Positions 1 through 7,578 of a stretch of DNA of 24,713 nt are shown here, piece after piece (the stretch's first letter is position 1; each line of letters begins with the position of its first letter). The notes under the pieces were generated by a model that ran no database searches, had not been told where the DNA came from, and saw only the letters and a program-made list of their open reading frames with translations. The stretch comes from Oscillospiraceae bacterium (GTDB lineage Bacteria; Bacillota; Clostridia; Oscillospirales; Ruminococcaceae): contig JAEDLR010000025.1 of NCBI GenBank assembly GCA_016295145.1, forward strand, positions 1 to 24,713, in the 5' to 3' direction. The position numbers and the translations under genes were made by a program.

Positions 1-2
1 CG

Positions 3-464
3 CTGACCCAGAATGATATCTATCGCATGGGATATGCCATTACTGAATCCATTCTGGATGATACAATGAGCGAAACAAAGCGCGCTCGTACCATTTATAA
101 CTATGTGCAGGGCCATATGTTCTATAAGGATAACAAGGATGAGAGGGATTGGTATCATGCCGCTTATCTTGCAATTATCCGTGCCTACGGCGACTGCCGC
201 AACTACTATGCTTATGCCCGCTTGCTGCTGGATTGCGCCGGCTTTGAGAATATGATGGTGGAACACACACCCAATTCTCCGACGGCTAGCCGGCATTTCT
301 GGAATCTGGTGGTGATCGATGGCGACTGGTATCACTTTGATACCACACCCCGTGTCGGACAATCCAATTTCTTCATGTGGACTGACGCGCAGATGAACAC
401 CTATTCCAAGAGCCACGGCAACTGTTTCGCCAGAGATGAAAGTCTCTATCCCGCAACGCCATGA
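3..464 (+). CDS. Transglutaminase-like domain protein, C-terminal part (5' truncated by window edge)
   Basis: The reading frame is open from the first codon at base 3, so only the C-terminal part is present. It shows the Cys-His-Asp arrangement of the transglutaminase-like (papain-fold) superfamily: Cys in GDCRNYYAYARLL (codon 195-197), His in RHFWNLV (codon 294-296) and Asp in HFDTTP (codon 339-341), with the usual DGDWYHFD strand between the last two. Such domains act as extracellular peptidases or transglutaminases, often on cell-wall substrates. A signal peptide or repeats, if any, lie upstream of the window. It ends 19 bp before the racemase gene and is probably the upstream member of the same dlt-like operon, which fits a surface role. 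The substrate cannot be read from the sequence. Confidence 0.8.
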   Translation: MTQNDIYRMGYAITESILDDTMSETKRARTIYNYVQGHMFYKDNKDERDWYHAAYLAIIRAYGDCRNYYAYARLLLDCAGFENMMVEHTPNSPTASRHFWNLVVIDGDWYHFDTTPRVGQSNFFMWTDAQMNTYSKSHGNCFARDESLYPATP

Positions 465-483
465 TGATGGAGCAACGCAAGAT

Positions 484-1206
484 ATGATAGAAAAGAAATG
501 TCTCGGTATCATCGGTGGATTAGGGCCAATGGCCTCTGCACAATTTATGACACTGCTTACCGCTATGACGGATGCCGACTGTGACAATGCGCATCCCGAA
601 GCAATCCTATACAGCCGTCCCGGGACCCCTGATCGTACTGCATTTATATTGGGAGAAAGCAGCGACAGTCCGCTTCCTTCCATGATATATGCCGGAAAAG
701 CCCTTGAAGAAATTGGTGCCCAGGTGCTTGCCATTCCATGTATGACCGCCTATGGCTTTTACGATGACCTCAAGGCAGCGTTTCATGCCGAATTGATCCA
801 TCCCATCGAACGAACAGCCGCAATGCTCAGCCAGAATGGAATTCGCGCGGCAGGAATTATGGCCACTGATGGCAGCCTGCAAGCAGGTATCTTCCGCAAA
901 GCATTGGAAGAAAAAGGCATCAAGGCGATCATACCAGATGCCAAGAGGCAATCAATGGTCATGCGAATCATATATGAACAGGTGAAAGCAGGAAAACCAG
1001 CGAATCTGAAGACATTTTCCGCAGTGCGTAATCATCTGATGCAACAGGGCGCAGAAGTCACATTGCTAGGATGCACAGAGCTGTCTGTGGTCAAACAAAT
1101 GCAGCGTATCGGCGATGGATATCTGGATGTCATGGAAGTGCTGGCAGCTTCTGCATTGAAAGCCTGCGGCTATAAAGTGCGGAAAGAACGAATGCCTGCA
1201 TTGTAA
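484..1206 (+). CDS. Amino-acid racemase, aspartate/glutamate racemase family
   Basis: A 240-residue protein beginning MIEKKCLGIIGGLGP, the glycine-rich N-terminus of Asp/Glu racemases. It also has a PDRTAFILG segment and the two catalytic-type cysteines: Cys86 in IPCMTAYGFY and Cys197 in LLGCTEL. These PLP-independent enzymes invert an amino-acid alpha carbon with two thiols. I chose the ATG at 484 because GGAG at 469-472 precedes it and the family motif starts at once; an in-frame ATG at 436 would overlap the upstream gene by 29 bp. The first motif is unusual, CMTAY instead of the common CNTAH, so the substrate may differ from Asp or Glu. It lies 15 bp before a DltA-like ligase, which suggests that it supplies the D-amino acid the ligase activates (inference). 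Confidence 0.85.
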   Translation: MIEKKCLGIIGGLGPMASAQFMTLLTAMTDADCDNAHPEAILYSRPGTPDRTAFILGESSDSPLPSMIYAGKALEEIGAQVLAIPCMTAYGFYDDLKAAFHAELIHPIERTAAMLSQNGIRAAGIMATDGSLQAGIFRKALEEKGIKAIIPDAKRQSMVMRIIYEQVKAGKPANLKTFSAVRNHLMQQGAEVTLLGCTELSVVKQMQRIGDGYLDVMEVLAASALKACGYKVRKERMPAL

Positions 1207-1221
1207 AAGGAGTCAAGGATC

Positions 1222-2736
1222 ATGCAAACCAATGTATTGGAATATCTGGAGCATACAGTCGGGCGTGTACCTGAGAAAATAGCTTTCTCTGATGGTACAC
1301 AGAATCTCACGTTCAGCGAGGTTTTCCACAATGCAAAGGCCATCGGCACAAAGCTGCTTCATGACGGCCTCAGCAATGAGCCCGTGGTTGTATTTATGGA
1401 GAAATCGCCTGCGGCAGTCAATGCATTCTTCGGTGTATTGTATGCAGGTTGCTATTATGTTTGCCTGGATGTTGAAATGCCCGCATTTCGCATTGAGATG
1501 ATTCTCTCGCAGTTGACGCCCCGTGCGGTCATTTGTGATGCTGTAACAAGACCGATGCTGGCGCAATACGGCTATACCGGTGAGGCATATCTCTTTGCGG
1601 ATTGCGTTACCGGAGAAATTGATGAAACAGCGCTCGCCGCTGTGCGAAAGGCACAAATTGATACCGACCCGATTTATATCGTGTTTACTTCCGGATCAAC
1701 GGGAATACCCAAGGGGATTATTGCCTGCCATCGTTCCGTTATCGACTATATTGAACAGCTTTCCGAGACACTGGGATTCTCCGAAGATACCGTGTTTGGC
1801 AATCAGACACCGCTTTACTTTGACGCCTGTCTGAAGGAGCTATACCCCACCTTGAAATTCGGCGCAAAAACATATCTGATTCCCAAGCAGAACTTCTCTT
1901 TTCCTACTAAACTGGTGGAATATCTCAATACATATCGAATTAATACAGTATGTTGGGTCGTTTCTGCCCTGACCATGATTTCCGCAACAGGTACGCTGCG
2001 TACCATGAAGCCTGAATATCTGCATACTGTGGCGTTTGGCAGTGAGGTGTTTCCAGTCAAGCAATTCCACTTGTGGAAAGAAGCACTGCCGCAGGCAAAA
2101 TTCACCAATCTTTATGGGCCTACTGAAGCCACAGGGATGAGTTGCTACTACCATGTAGTGCGGGATTTTGAAGAGACAGAAACCATTCCCATTGGCAGAC
2201 CGTTCCGCAATACAGCAATTTTGTTGCTGAACGAACAGAATCAGCTTGCCGGCAAAGGAGAACCGGGTGAAATCTGCATTCGCGGCACCTGTCTGACCAT
2301 GGGCTACTATGGGCAGCCCGACAAGACCGCTGAGGTCTTTGTGCAGAATCCCTTGCAGACAAGGTTCAATGAGCTGATCTACCGCACCGGCGATATTGGT
2401 CAATACAACGCCGAAGGGGAGTTGATGTTCATCTCCCGCAAGGATTATCAGATCAAACATATGGGGCATCGCATCGAATTGGGCGAGATTGAAATCAACG
2501 GCGGTTTATGCGAGGGCGTAGAAGCCGTGGGATGTATTTACGATACGGACAAAGGCAAGATTGTACTGTTCTATACCGGCAGTGCTGAAAAGTCCGCAGT
2601 TGCATCCTACCTGAAAGGAAGATTGCCGCGCTATATGCAACCAAATCTCATCCGTCAGCTGGAGGCAATGCCACATACCCCCAATGGCAAGCTGGATCGC
2701 AAGGCGCTGGCTGCCATCTACAAAGAACAACAATAA
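1222..2736 (+). CDS. DltA-like amino-acid adenylating ligase (carrier-protein ligase)
   Basis: 504 residues, the usual DltA length, with all core adenylation motifs in order: FTSGSTGIPKG (phosphate loop), YFDACLKELYP (the Asp that contacts the substrate amino group), YGPTEAT, YRTGD, and PNGKLDRK with the C-terminal catalytic lysine. It would activate an amino acid with ATP and load it on the carrier protein encoded next. The Asp in YFDAC argues for an amino-acid substrate rather than an acyl or aryl acid. In characterised DltA the segment before YGPTEAT reads FCGE, and that cysteine selects D-alanine; here it is FGSE, with Gly273. Substrate is therefore uncertain and the symbol is withheld. 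The start follows AAGGAG closely. It lies between the racemase gene and the carrier gene. Confidence 0.85.
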   Translation: MQTNVLEYLEHTVGRVPEKIAFSDGTQNLTFSEVFHNAKAIGTKLLHDGLSNEPVVVFMEKSPAAVNAFFGVLYAGCYYVCLDVEMPAFRIEMILSQLTPRAVICDAVTRPMLAQYGYTGEAYLFADCVTGEIDETALAAVRKAQIDTDPIYIVFTSGSTGIPKGIIACHRSVIDYIEQLSETLGFSEDTVFGNQTPLYFDACLKELYPTLKFGAKTYLIPKQNFSFPTKLVEYLNTYRINTVCWVVSALTMISATGTLRTMKPEYLHTVAFGSEVFPVKQFHLWKEALPQAKFTNLYGPTEATGMSCYYHVVRDFEETETIPIGRPFRNTAILLLNEQNQLAGKGEPGEICIRGTCLTMGYYGQPDKTAEVFVQNPLQTRFNELIYRTGDIGQYNAEGELMFISRKDYQIKHMGHRIELGEIEINGGLCEGVEAVGCIYDTDKGKIVLFYTGSAEKSAVASYLKGRLPRYMQPNLIRQLEAMPHTPNGKLDRKALAAIYKEQQ

Positions 2737-2764
2737 CTATCAGAAGAAAGGCGGTTTCCCCGTT

Positions 2765-3004
2765 ATGAATCAGACACTGGACACCATTATGGATATTCTG
2801 AAGGATCTGCATGAAGATGTGGATTTTGAAAGCTGCACTACGCTCATTGATGACGGTATTCTGGATTCTTTCGATATCATCAGCATCATCACCGAAATCA
2901 ACAGTGAGTTTGGTGTTGCCATTCCTGCGGATAAGATTGTCCCTGAGAATTTCAACTCTGCAAAGGCACTTGCCAAGCTGGTTGAGGAACTTGAGGATAT
3001 CTGA
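2765..3004 (+). CDS. DltC-like acyl/amino-acyl carrier protein
   Basis: A 79-residue acidic helical protein, the size of DltC (about 78-81 residues). The motif DDGILDSFDII contains the serine that would receive 4'-phosphopantetheine. It would hold the activated amino acid as a thioester made by the upstream ligase and present it to the MBOAT protein. I chose the ATG at 2765 (MNQTLDTIMDIL) because it follows an AAAGGCGG ribosome site; the longer frame from 2684 would overlap the ligase gene. Its stop overlaps the next start (TGATG at 3002-3006), indicating translational coupling with the acyltransferase, as expected for partners. Confidence 0.9.
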   Translation: MNQTLDTIMDILKDLHEDVDFESCTTLIDDGILDSFDIISIITEINSEFGVAIPADKIVPENFNSAKALAKLVEELEDI

Positions 3005-4596
3005 TGCTGTTTACCGATTTTAGCTTTATTCTCGGTGTGCCGTTGCTGTTTCTTGTCTATTTTCTGTTACCACAGCGGTTCCGTTGGATGCTGCTGCTAC
3101 TTGCCAGTTACGGATTCTATGCCTGCTCCGGTCTGGAGAATCTGCTGTTTATTCTGACTACCACGCTCACGACCTATGGGTTTGCGCGGCTTTTAGAAGT
3201 ACTGGCAAAACAGCGCAACGAAACGTTAGCTGCACATAAGACAGAATGGAGCAGAGATGCTAAAAAGGCATATCGTGATAAGGCAAATAAACAGCGCTTT
3301 GTCTGGCTGATGGTCTGTATTGTACTGAATTTCGGCATATTGGCTGTGCTGAAATACGGCGCTTTCACCGTGAATAATATCAATGCGCTGCTGGCATTGG
3401 GCACAGATACGCAACTTCCTGTTCCTGACTTGCTGTTGCCCATGGGCATTTCTTTCTATACATTTCAGTCCATGGGGTATCTCATTGATGTCTATCGGGA
3501 AAAACACCCTGCGGAGCAGAATCCGGCGCGGTTTGCTCTGTTCGTCTCCTTTTTCCCGCAGCTTGTGCAGGGCCCTATCAGTCGTTATGATGCCCTTTCA
3601 TCCGGCTTATACGCAGGCAACGGGTTTGCACCTCGCCGCGTATTGCTGGGCACACAACGCATTCTGTGGGGATACTTCAAGAAAATGGTCATTGCCGACC
3701 GTATTCTGCCTGCCGTAACCGCTCTGATCAGTGCCCCGGAACAATACGATGGCGTGTTTGTGTTCATCGGCATTCTTTACTATGGTTTGCAGCTCTATGC
3801 CGATTTCACCGGAGGTATTGATATTACCATCGGTATCGGGCAGGTGCTTGGCATTTCCATGACAGAAAACTTTGACCGACCGTTTTTCTCCAAGAACATT
3901 TCTGAATACTGGAGAAGATGGCATATTACATTGGGCACCTGGTTTAAGGATTATCTGTTCTATCCGCTGAGCGTTTGTCAGCCGATGCTGAAACTCTCTA
4001 AGTGGAGCAGAGATACTTTTGGGAAAGAAATCGGAAAGCGCGTGCCTGTGTATCTTGCCACACTGCTGGTGTGGTTTACCACCGGTCTGTGGCACGGTGC
4101 AGCATGGAATTTCATCGTGTGGGGCTTGATGAATGCTGTTGTCATTCTCATTTCCGAAGAATTGCATCCGCTGTATATACGTTTTCACAAGAAGTTTGCC
4201 TGGGCGAATTCTCATGCTTATGACGGTTTCCAGTGCATCCGCACGTTTTTACTCATGGGTTGTCTGCGTATGTTCGATTGTTACCGTGATGTACCAATGA
4301 CATTCAGAATGTTCGGTTCTATGCTGACAAAGTGGAATATTTCCGCGTTGTTTGACGGTTCTCTGATGAATCTTTCGCTGAAGGTGCAGGATTATGTCAT
4401 TTTGCTGGCAGGCACTGCTCTGATGTTTGCGGTCAGTTTGTGCAACCGCCGGGGGCCCTGCATGAGAGAAAAGATTCTTGCACGCTCCCATGCCCTGAGC
4501 TGCACACTGACGGTTCTGCTGTTTTTCGTTGTACTGCTGTTGGGTGCATATGGCATCGGCTATGACCAAAGCCAGTTTATCTATAACCAATTTTGA
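3004..4596 (+). CDS. MBOAT-family membrane acyltransferase (DltB/AlgI-like)
   Basis: A 530-residue polytopic membrane protein with MBOAT landmarks: LLPMGISFYTFQSMGYLIDVYR, FFPQLVQGPISRYD, RRWHITLGTWFKDYLFYPLS and GLWHGAAWNFIVWG, the last holding the invariant catalytic-type histidine (His364). Hydrophobic segments run through both termini. Known members move an acyl or aminoacyl group from a cytoplasmic carrier to an extracytoplasmic acceptor: DltB for D-Ala on teichoic acid, AlgI for acetate on alginate. The length is nearer AlgI than DltB (about 400). Translation is coupled to the carrier gene by overlapping stop and start codons. Context favours a DltB-like role; the acceptor polymer is unknown. 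Confidence 0.88.
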   Translation: MLFTDFSFILGVPLLFLVYFLLPQRFRWMLLLLASYGFYACSGLENLLFILTTTLTTYGFARLLEVLAKQRNETLAAHKTEWSRDAKKAYRDKANKQRFVWLMVCIVLNFGILAVLKYGAFTVNNINALLALGTDTQLPVPDLLLPMGISFYTFQSMGYLIDVYREKHPAEQNPARFALFVSFFPQLVQGPISRYDALSSGLYAGNGFAPRRVLLGTQRILWGYFKKMVIADRILPAVTALISAPEQYDGVFVFIGILYYGLQLYADFTGGIDITIGIGQVLGISMTENFDRPFFSKNISEYWRRWHITLGTWFKDYLFYPLSVCQPMLKLSKWSRDTFGKEIGKRVPVYLATLLVWFTTGLWHGAAWNFIVWGLMNAVVILISEELHPLYIRFHKKFAWANSHAYDGFQCIRTFLLMGCLRMFDCYRDVPMTFRMFGSMLTKWNISALFDGSLMNLSLKVQDYVILLAGTALMFAVSLCNRRGPCMREKILARSHALSCTLTVLLFFVVLLLGAYGIGYDQSQFIYNQF

Positions 4597-4608
4597 TAGG
4601 AATGCAAC

Positions 4609-5649
4609 ATGACCAGAAAACAAGTGATTCTTTCGGCGGTAGCGATGTCCACTGCCGTGGTAGTGGGTACAGCCGCCTTACAGCGGCTGCTGATGCCCAA
4701 ATATATGTCTGATGTGGTGGAAGGAAATCTCATTGCAGACTATTACAACAGTCATTTCGATCATGATGTGCTGTTTGTCGGTGATTGTGAAGTATATGAG
4801 AATTTTTCGCCTGTCAGACTGTGGGAGGATTATGGTATATCTTCCAATATCCGTGGCTCTGCACAGCAACTGATCTGGCAATCCTACTATCTGCTGGAAG
4901 ATGCTCTGCGCTATGAGACGCCGGATGTTGTGATCTTCAACGTGCTTTCCATGAAATATGCAACACCGCAGAATGAAGCCTATAACAGAATGTCCATTGA
5001 CGGTATGCGATGGTCTTCCTCGAAGGTCAATGCAATCCGTGCCTCTATGACTGAAGAAGAATCGTTTCTTTCCTATGTGTTTCCCATCCTTCGCTATCAT
5101 TCCCGTTGGAGCGAACTGACAACTGATGATTTCAAGTATTACTTCGGCGTTGATCCCGATTTTTATGCAGGCTATTATTTGCGAGCCGATGTGAAAGCTG
5201 CTGAAAATGTTCCCGAAGGAAGACCGCTTGCAGACTACAGTTTCGGCGTGGTGTGCTGGGAATATCTGGAGAAAATGCGGCAGCTCTGCGAAGAAAAAGG
5301 CATCGAGTTTGTGTTGGTGAAAGCACCTTCTCTGTACCCTTACTGGTATGACGAATGGAATATACAGATTGTTGACTACGCTGCTGAACATAACCTTGCC
5401 TACATCAATTTCCTGGATGAAACGATAATGGCTGAAACAGGCATTGATTTCAAAACGGATACCTACGATGGCGGCCTGCATATGAATGTTTATGGTGCAG
5501 AAAAACTCTCGGTATGGCTGGGCGATTATCTCACGAAGGAACTGTCGCTTCAGGACCGCCGCGGAGAACCCGAATTAGCTGCCTATTGGGCAGAAATTGC
5601 GGAAGAATATGGTAAAGAATGGCAGAGACAATTGAATGCAATCGGCTAA
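4609..5649 (+). CDS. SGNH-hydrolase-like / DltD-like extracytoplasmic protein
   Basis: 346 residues with a hydrophobic N-terminal segment (about residues 6-27) that would anchor it outside the membrane. The block VLFVGDCEVYENFSP sits where SGNH, DltD and AlgJ/X-type proteins have their nucleophile (G-D/S-S), but here the residue is Cys60 rather than Ser. The C-terminal DGGLHMNVYGAEKL provides the Asp287-x3-His291 pair typical of the family. DltD works with DltB to pass the aminoacyl group to the polymer, and this gene follows the MBOAT gene by 12 bp, so an equivalent role is likely. If the SGNH fold is right, this is a Ser-to-Cys variant that could form a thioester intermediate or have lost hydrolase activity. 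Confidence 0.75.
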   Translation: MTRKQVILSAVAMSTAVVVGTAALQRLLMPKYMSDVVEGNLIADYYNSHFDHDVLFVGDCEVYENFSPVRLWEDYGISSNIRGSAQQLIWQSYYLLEDALRYETPDVVIFNVLSMKYATPQNEAYNRMSIDGMRWSSSKVNAIRASMTEEESFLSYVFPILRYHSRWSELTTDDFKYYFGVDPDFYAGYYLRADVKAAENVPEGRPLADYSFGVVCWEYLEKMRQLCEEKGIEFVLVKAPSLYPYWYDEWNIQIVDYAAEHNLAYINFLDETIMAETGIDFKTDTYDGGLHMNVYGAEKLSVWLGDYLTKELSLQDRRGEPELAAYWAEIAEEYGKEWQRQLNAIG

Positions 5650-5687
5650 TCTGCCAAATATACAAAAAGAAAGGTTGCGTGAGCAAT

Positions 5688-6239
5688 ATGAAACAATTTC
5701 GTATGATAACAGGCGTTGTATTGACGGCTTTTGCTGTTTGCGCTTTTACCGGCTGCGGCGAAGATGAATCAAGCGGCATTTCCTCTGTTGTAAATTCCTC
5801 TGTCACTGAGGAAAGCAGCAATGTCTCCTCCACAGGAGAAGTTTCGTTTACCTATACCGCAGGCGGCACAGCCATTGCGATTTCTGCAGAAAGTGATCCG
5901 ATTATTGTCGCACTGGGGGAGCCCGTATCTACCTTTGAAGCACCTTCCTGTGCCTTTGAAGGAACCAGTTATACTTATACCTACAACGGATTCATCATTG
6001 AGACCTATCCGGACAACGGCGTGAACCGCGTTTATGCCGTTACGCTTGTGGACAATACTGTTCAGACTGCGGAGGGTATCAAAGTCGGTGACTCCCTTGA
6101 AGCAGTGCATACTGTCTGTGGTGCGCCCGACAATAGCTCTCATTTCTTTGATATGTATACCACAGAGGGTGCAGCAGTGCAATTCTTCTGCCAAAATGGT
6201 GATGGCATTGTGACATCCATTGTCTATACTTATCACTGA
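5688..6239 (+). CDS. Small secreted lipoprotein of unknown function
   Basis: 183 residues. The N-terminus has two basic residues, a hydrophobic stretch (residues 6-20) and a lipobox AFTGC with Cys23, a classic type II signal. A Ser/Glu-rich spacer follows. The mature part then has an EPVSTFEAPSC...YTYNGFIIETYP unit and a later GIKVGDSLEAVHTVCGAP block, which resembles the short beta-rich repeats of many clostridial lipoproteins. No enzymatic motif is visible. ATG 5688 is chosen because the signal peptide starts there; GTG 5679 is possible but only 4 bp from the AAAGG ribosome site. It ends the dlt-like operon (38-bp gap), so it may be an accessory surface component. Confidence 0.75.
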   Translation: MKQFRMITGVVLTAFAVCAFTGCGEDESSGISSVVNSSVTEESSNVSSTGEVSFTYTAGGTAIAISAESDPIIVALGEPVSTFEAPSCAFEGTSYTYTYNGFIIETYPDNGVNRVYAVTLVDNTVQTAEGIKVGDSLEAVHTVCGAPDNSSHFFDMYTTEGAAVQFFCQNGDGIVTSIVYTYH

Positions 6240-6394
6240 TTGCATTGCTTTATCACGGAGAGCCACCGTGGAGCAGCTAACCATTTGTGGTGCTTGTCAG
6301 CCTTGTACTGATTGATCGTTCTGGTTTTGCGCATTGTGATGGTATTCTTCCTCTCTTCCGACTTTTCTTGACACCGATATCGCCAATTCTCCAC

Positions 6395-6423
6395 TTGATT
6401 TTTCTGATCATCCATGCTATAAT
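6395..6423 (+). promoter_or_regulatory. Sigma-A promoter of the LysR-family gene
   Basis: TTGATT at 6395-6400, a 17-bp spacer and TATAAT at 6418-6423, with TGC just before the -10 (extended -10). Transcription would start near 6430, about 25 bp before the ATG at 6455. The rest of the 6240-6454 gap shows no convincing gene or terminator. Confidence 0.75.
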
Positions 6424-6454
6424 AAAGGAAGCAAACTGGAAGGCGGACATCTGT

Positions 6455-7378
6455 ATGAATATTCTGCATATGCAATATGCCGTTGAAGTCGCGAGAGTCG
6501 GCTCGCTTAGCCAGGCAGCTCGTAATTTAATACTTGCACAGCCTAATTTAAGCCGTTCCATTAAGGAGCTTGAAGGAGAAATCGGCATTCGAATTTTTGA
6601 GCGAAGCACAAAGGGGATGTTGCTGACTCCCGAAGGGGAGGAATTTATTGGCTATGCAAAGGAAATCCTCAACCACATTGCCAGCGTTGATAAGATCTAT
6701 AAAACGGGTGCGGCAAAAAAGCAGAAGTTTTCGATTTCTGTACCGAGAGCCTGTTATATTTCAGAAGCCCTTGCGAATTTTTCCAAGTCGATTCCCGATA
6801 TGCACGCCGAGGTGTTTTATATGGAAACGAACTCGGAGCGTACCATCAGCAATATTTTGAATTCCGACTATAAGCTAGGCATCATTCGGTATGCGGAGAA
6901 TTATGATAAGTACTTTAAGGCGATGCTTGAAGAAAAAGGGCTTACTTATGAAATGATTGCCGAATTTACTTATAAGCTTATTATGAGTGCTGAACATCCC
7001 CTTGCCCAAAAGGAGAAGATCACCTTCGACGATCTGGAAGATTATATCCGGATCGCGCATGCCGACCCCTATGTGCCGACATTGTCCATGGCGAAGGTCG
7101 TGCGTGAGGAATTGCCTGACAATGCAAAAAGCTGCATTTACATCTTTGAAAGAGCCAGCCAGTTTGACTTGCTTTCCAAGAATCATCGGACCTTTATGTG
7201 GGTATCTCCTGCACCGGATGATGTGCTGCAAAAATATAATCTTGTGCAGAAGAATTGCGAAAGCAATACGAGAATCTATAAGGATATTCTGGTATATAAA
7301 ACCGGATATAAGCTTACAAAACTCGATCAGATGTTTATTACTGAATTATGCCTGTCAAGGCGGAGAAATCTCAAATAA
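6455..7378 (+). CDS. LysR-family transcriptional regulator
   Basis: 307 residues. The N-terminal winged helix-turn-helix is clear: AVEVARVGSLSQAARNL, then QPNLSRSIKELE, then IGIRIFERSTKGMLLTPEG. A C-terminal effector-binding domain of about 215 residues follows. The ATG at 6455 is chosen over upstream in-frame starts because AGGCGG lies 8 bp before it, the family motif begins there, and the predicted promoter at 6395-6423 would leave earlier starts untranscribed. The gene has its own promoter and a strong terminator, so it is probably monocistronic. LysR proteins commonly control adjacent genes; the candidate target is the adhE-hydrogenase operon starting 200 bp downstream, but this is inference. 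The ligand is unknown. Confidence 0.9.
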   Translation: MNILHMQYAVEVARVGSLSQAARNLILAQPNLSRSIKELEGEIGIRIFERSTKGMLLTPEGEEFIGYAKEILNHIASVDKIYKTGAAKKQKFSISVPRACYISEALANFSKSIPDMHAEVFYMETNSERTISNILNSDYKLGIIRYAENYDKYFKAMLEEKGLTYEMIAEFTYKLIMSAEHPLAQKEKITFDDLEDYIRIAHADPYVPTLSMAKVVREELPDNAKSCIYIFERASQFDLLSKNHRTFMWVSPAPDDVLQKYNLVQKNCESNTRIYKDILVYKTGYKLTKLDQMFITELCLSRRRNLK

Positions 7379-7385
7379 GCAATAC

Positions 7386-7418
7386 AAACGCCCCGATTAT
7401 ACAAATCGGGGCGTTTTT
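7386..7418 (+). terminator. Intrinsic terminator after the LysR gene
   Basis: CGCCCCGATT (7389-7398) pairs perfectly with AATCGGGGCG (7404-7413) around a 5-nt loop. AAA/TTT extends the stem, and a five-T run lies at 7414-7418. It begins 8 bp after the LysR stop codon and separates that gene from the adhE operon. Confidence 0.92.
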
Positions 7419-7482
7419 GCGTAAATACGCCGTTTTTTTGGGGCATATCATTTTTGATAACCGCCGTATAATAATCTTATAT

Positions 7483-7511
7483 TTTACAAACCGCCGAAAG
7501 TTTGTTACAAT
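7483..7511 (+). promoter_or_regulatory. Promoter of the adhE-hydrogenase operon
   Basis: TTTACA at 7483-7488, exactly 17 bp, then TACAAT at 7506-7511. The start would be near 7518, giving a leader of about 60 nt before adhE. A second TATAAT at 7467-7472 has no matching -35 and is not preferred. Confidence 0.65.
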
Positions 7512-7519
7512 ATTAACGA
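7502..7519. promoter_or_regulatory. Predicted Rex (NADH/NAD+ redox sensor) operator
   Basis: TTGTTACAATATTAACGA matches the Rex consensus TTGTTAAnnnnTTAACAA at 12 of the 14 defined positions. It covers the -10 element and the predicted start site, an ideal repressor position. Rex is known to repress adhE and related fermentation genes in clostridia when NADH is low. No rex gene is in the window. Confidence 0.7.
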
Positions 7520-7578
7520 AGTCGCAGATCAGACGATTTCCAATAGGCGATGCACGAAAAATCTTGAGGAGGATCACT

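Noticed and set aside
6254..6270. Hairpin CACGG/CCGTG after the lipoprotein gene as a terminator
   Set aside because: The stem is only 5 bp and no T-tract follows.
6233..6609. Minus-strand open frames in the gap upstream of the LysR gene
   Set aside because: They overlap the LysR promoter and N-terminus and show no recognisable family. I considered a transposase remnant but found no terminal repeats or catalytic motif.
7467..7472. TATAAT as the -10 of the adhE promoter
   Set aside because: No acceptable -35 lies 16-18 bp upstream, whereas TTTACA-17-TACAAT a little downstream does fit and coincides with the Rex site.
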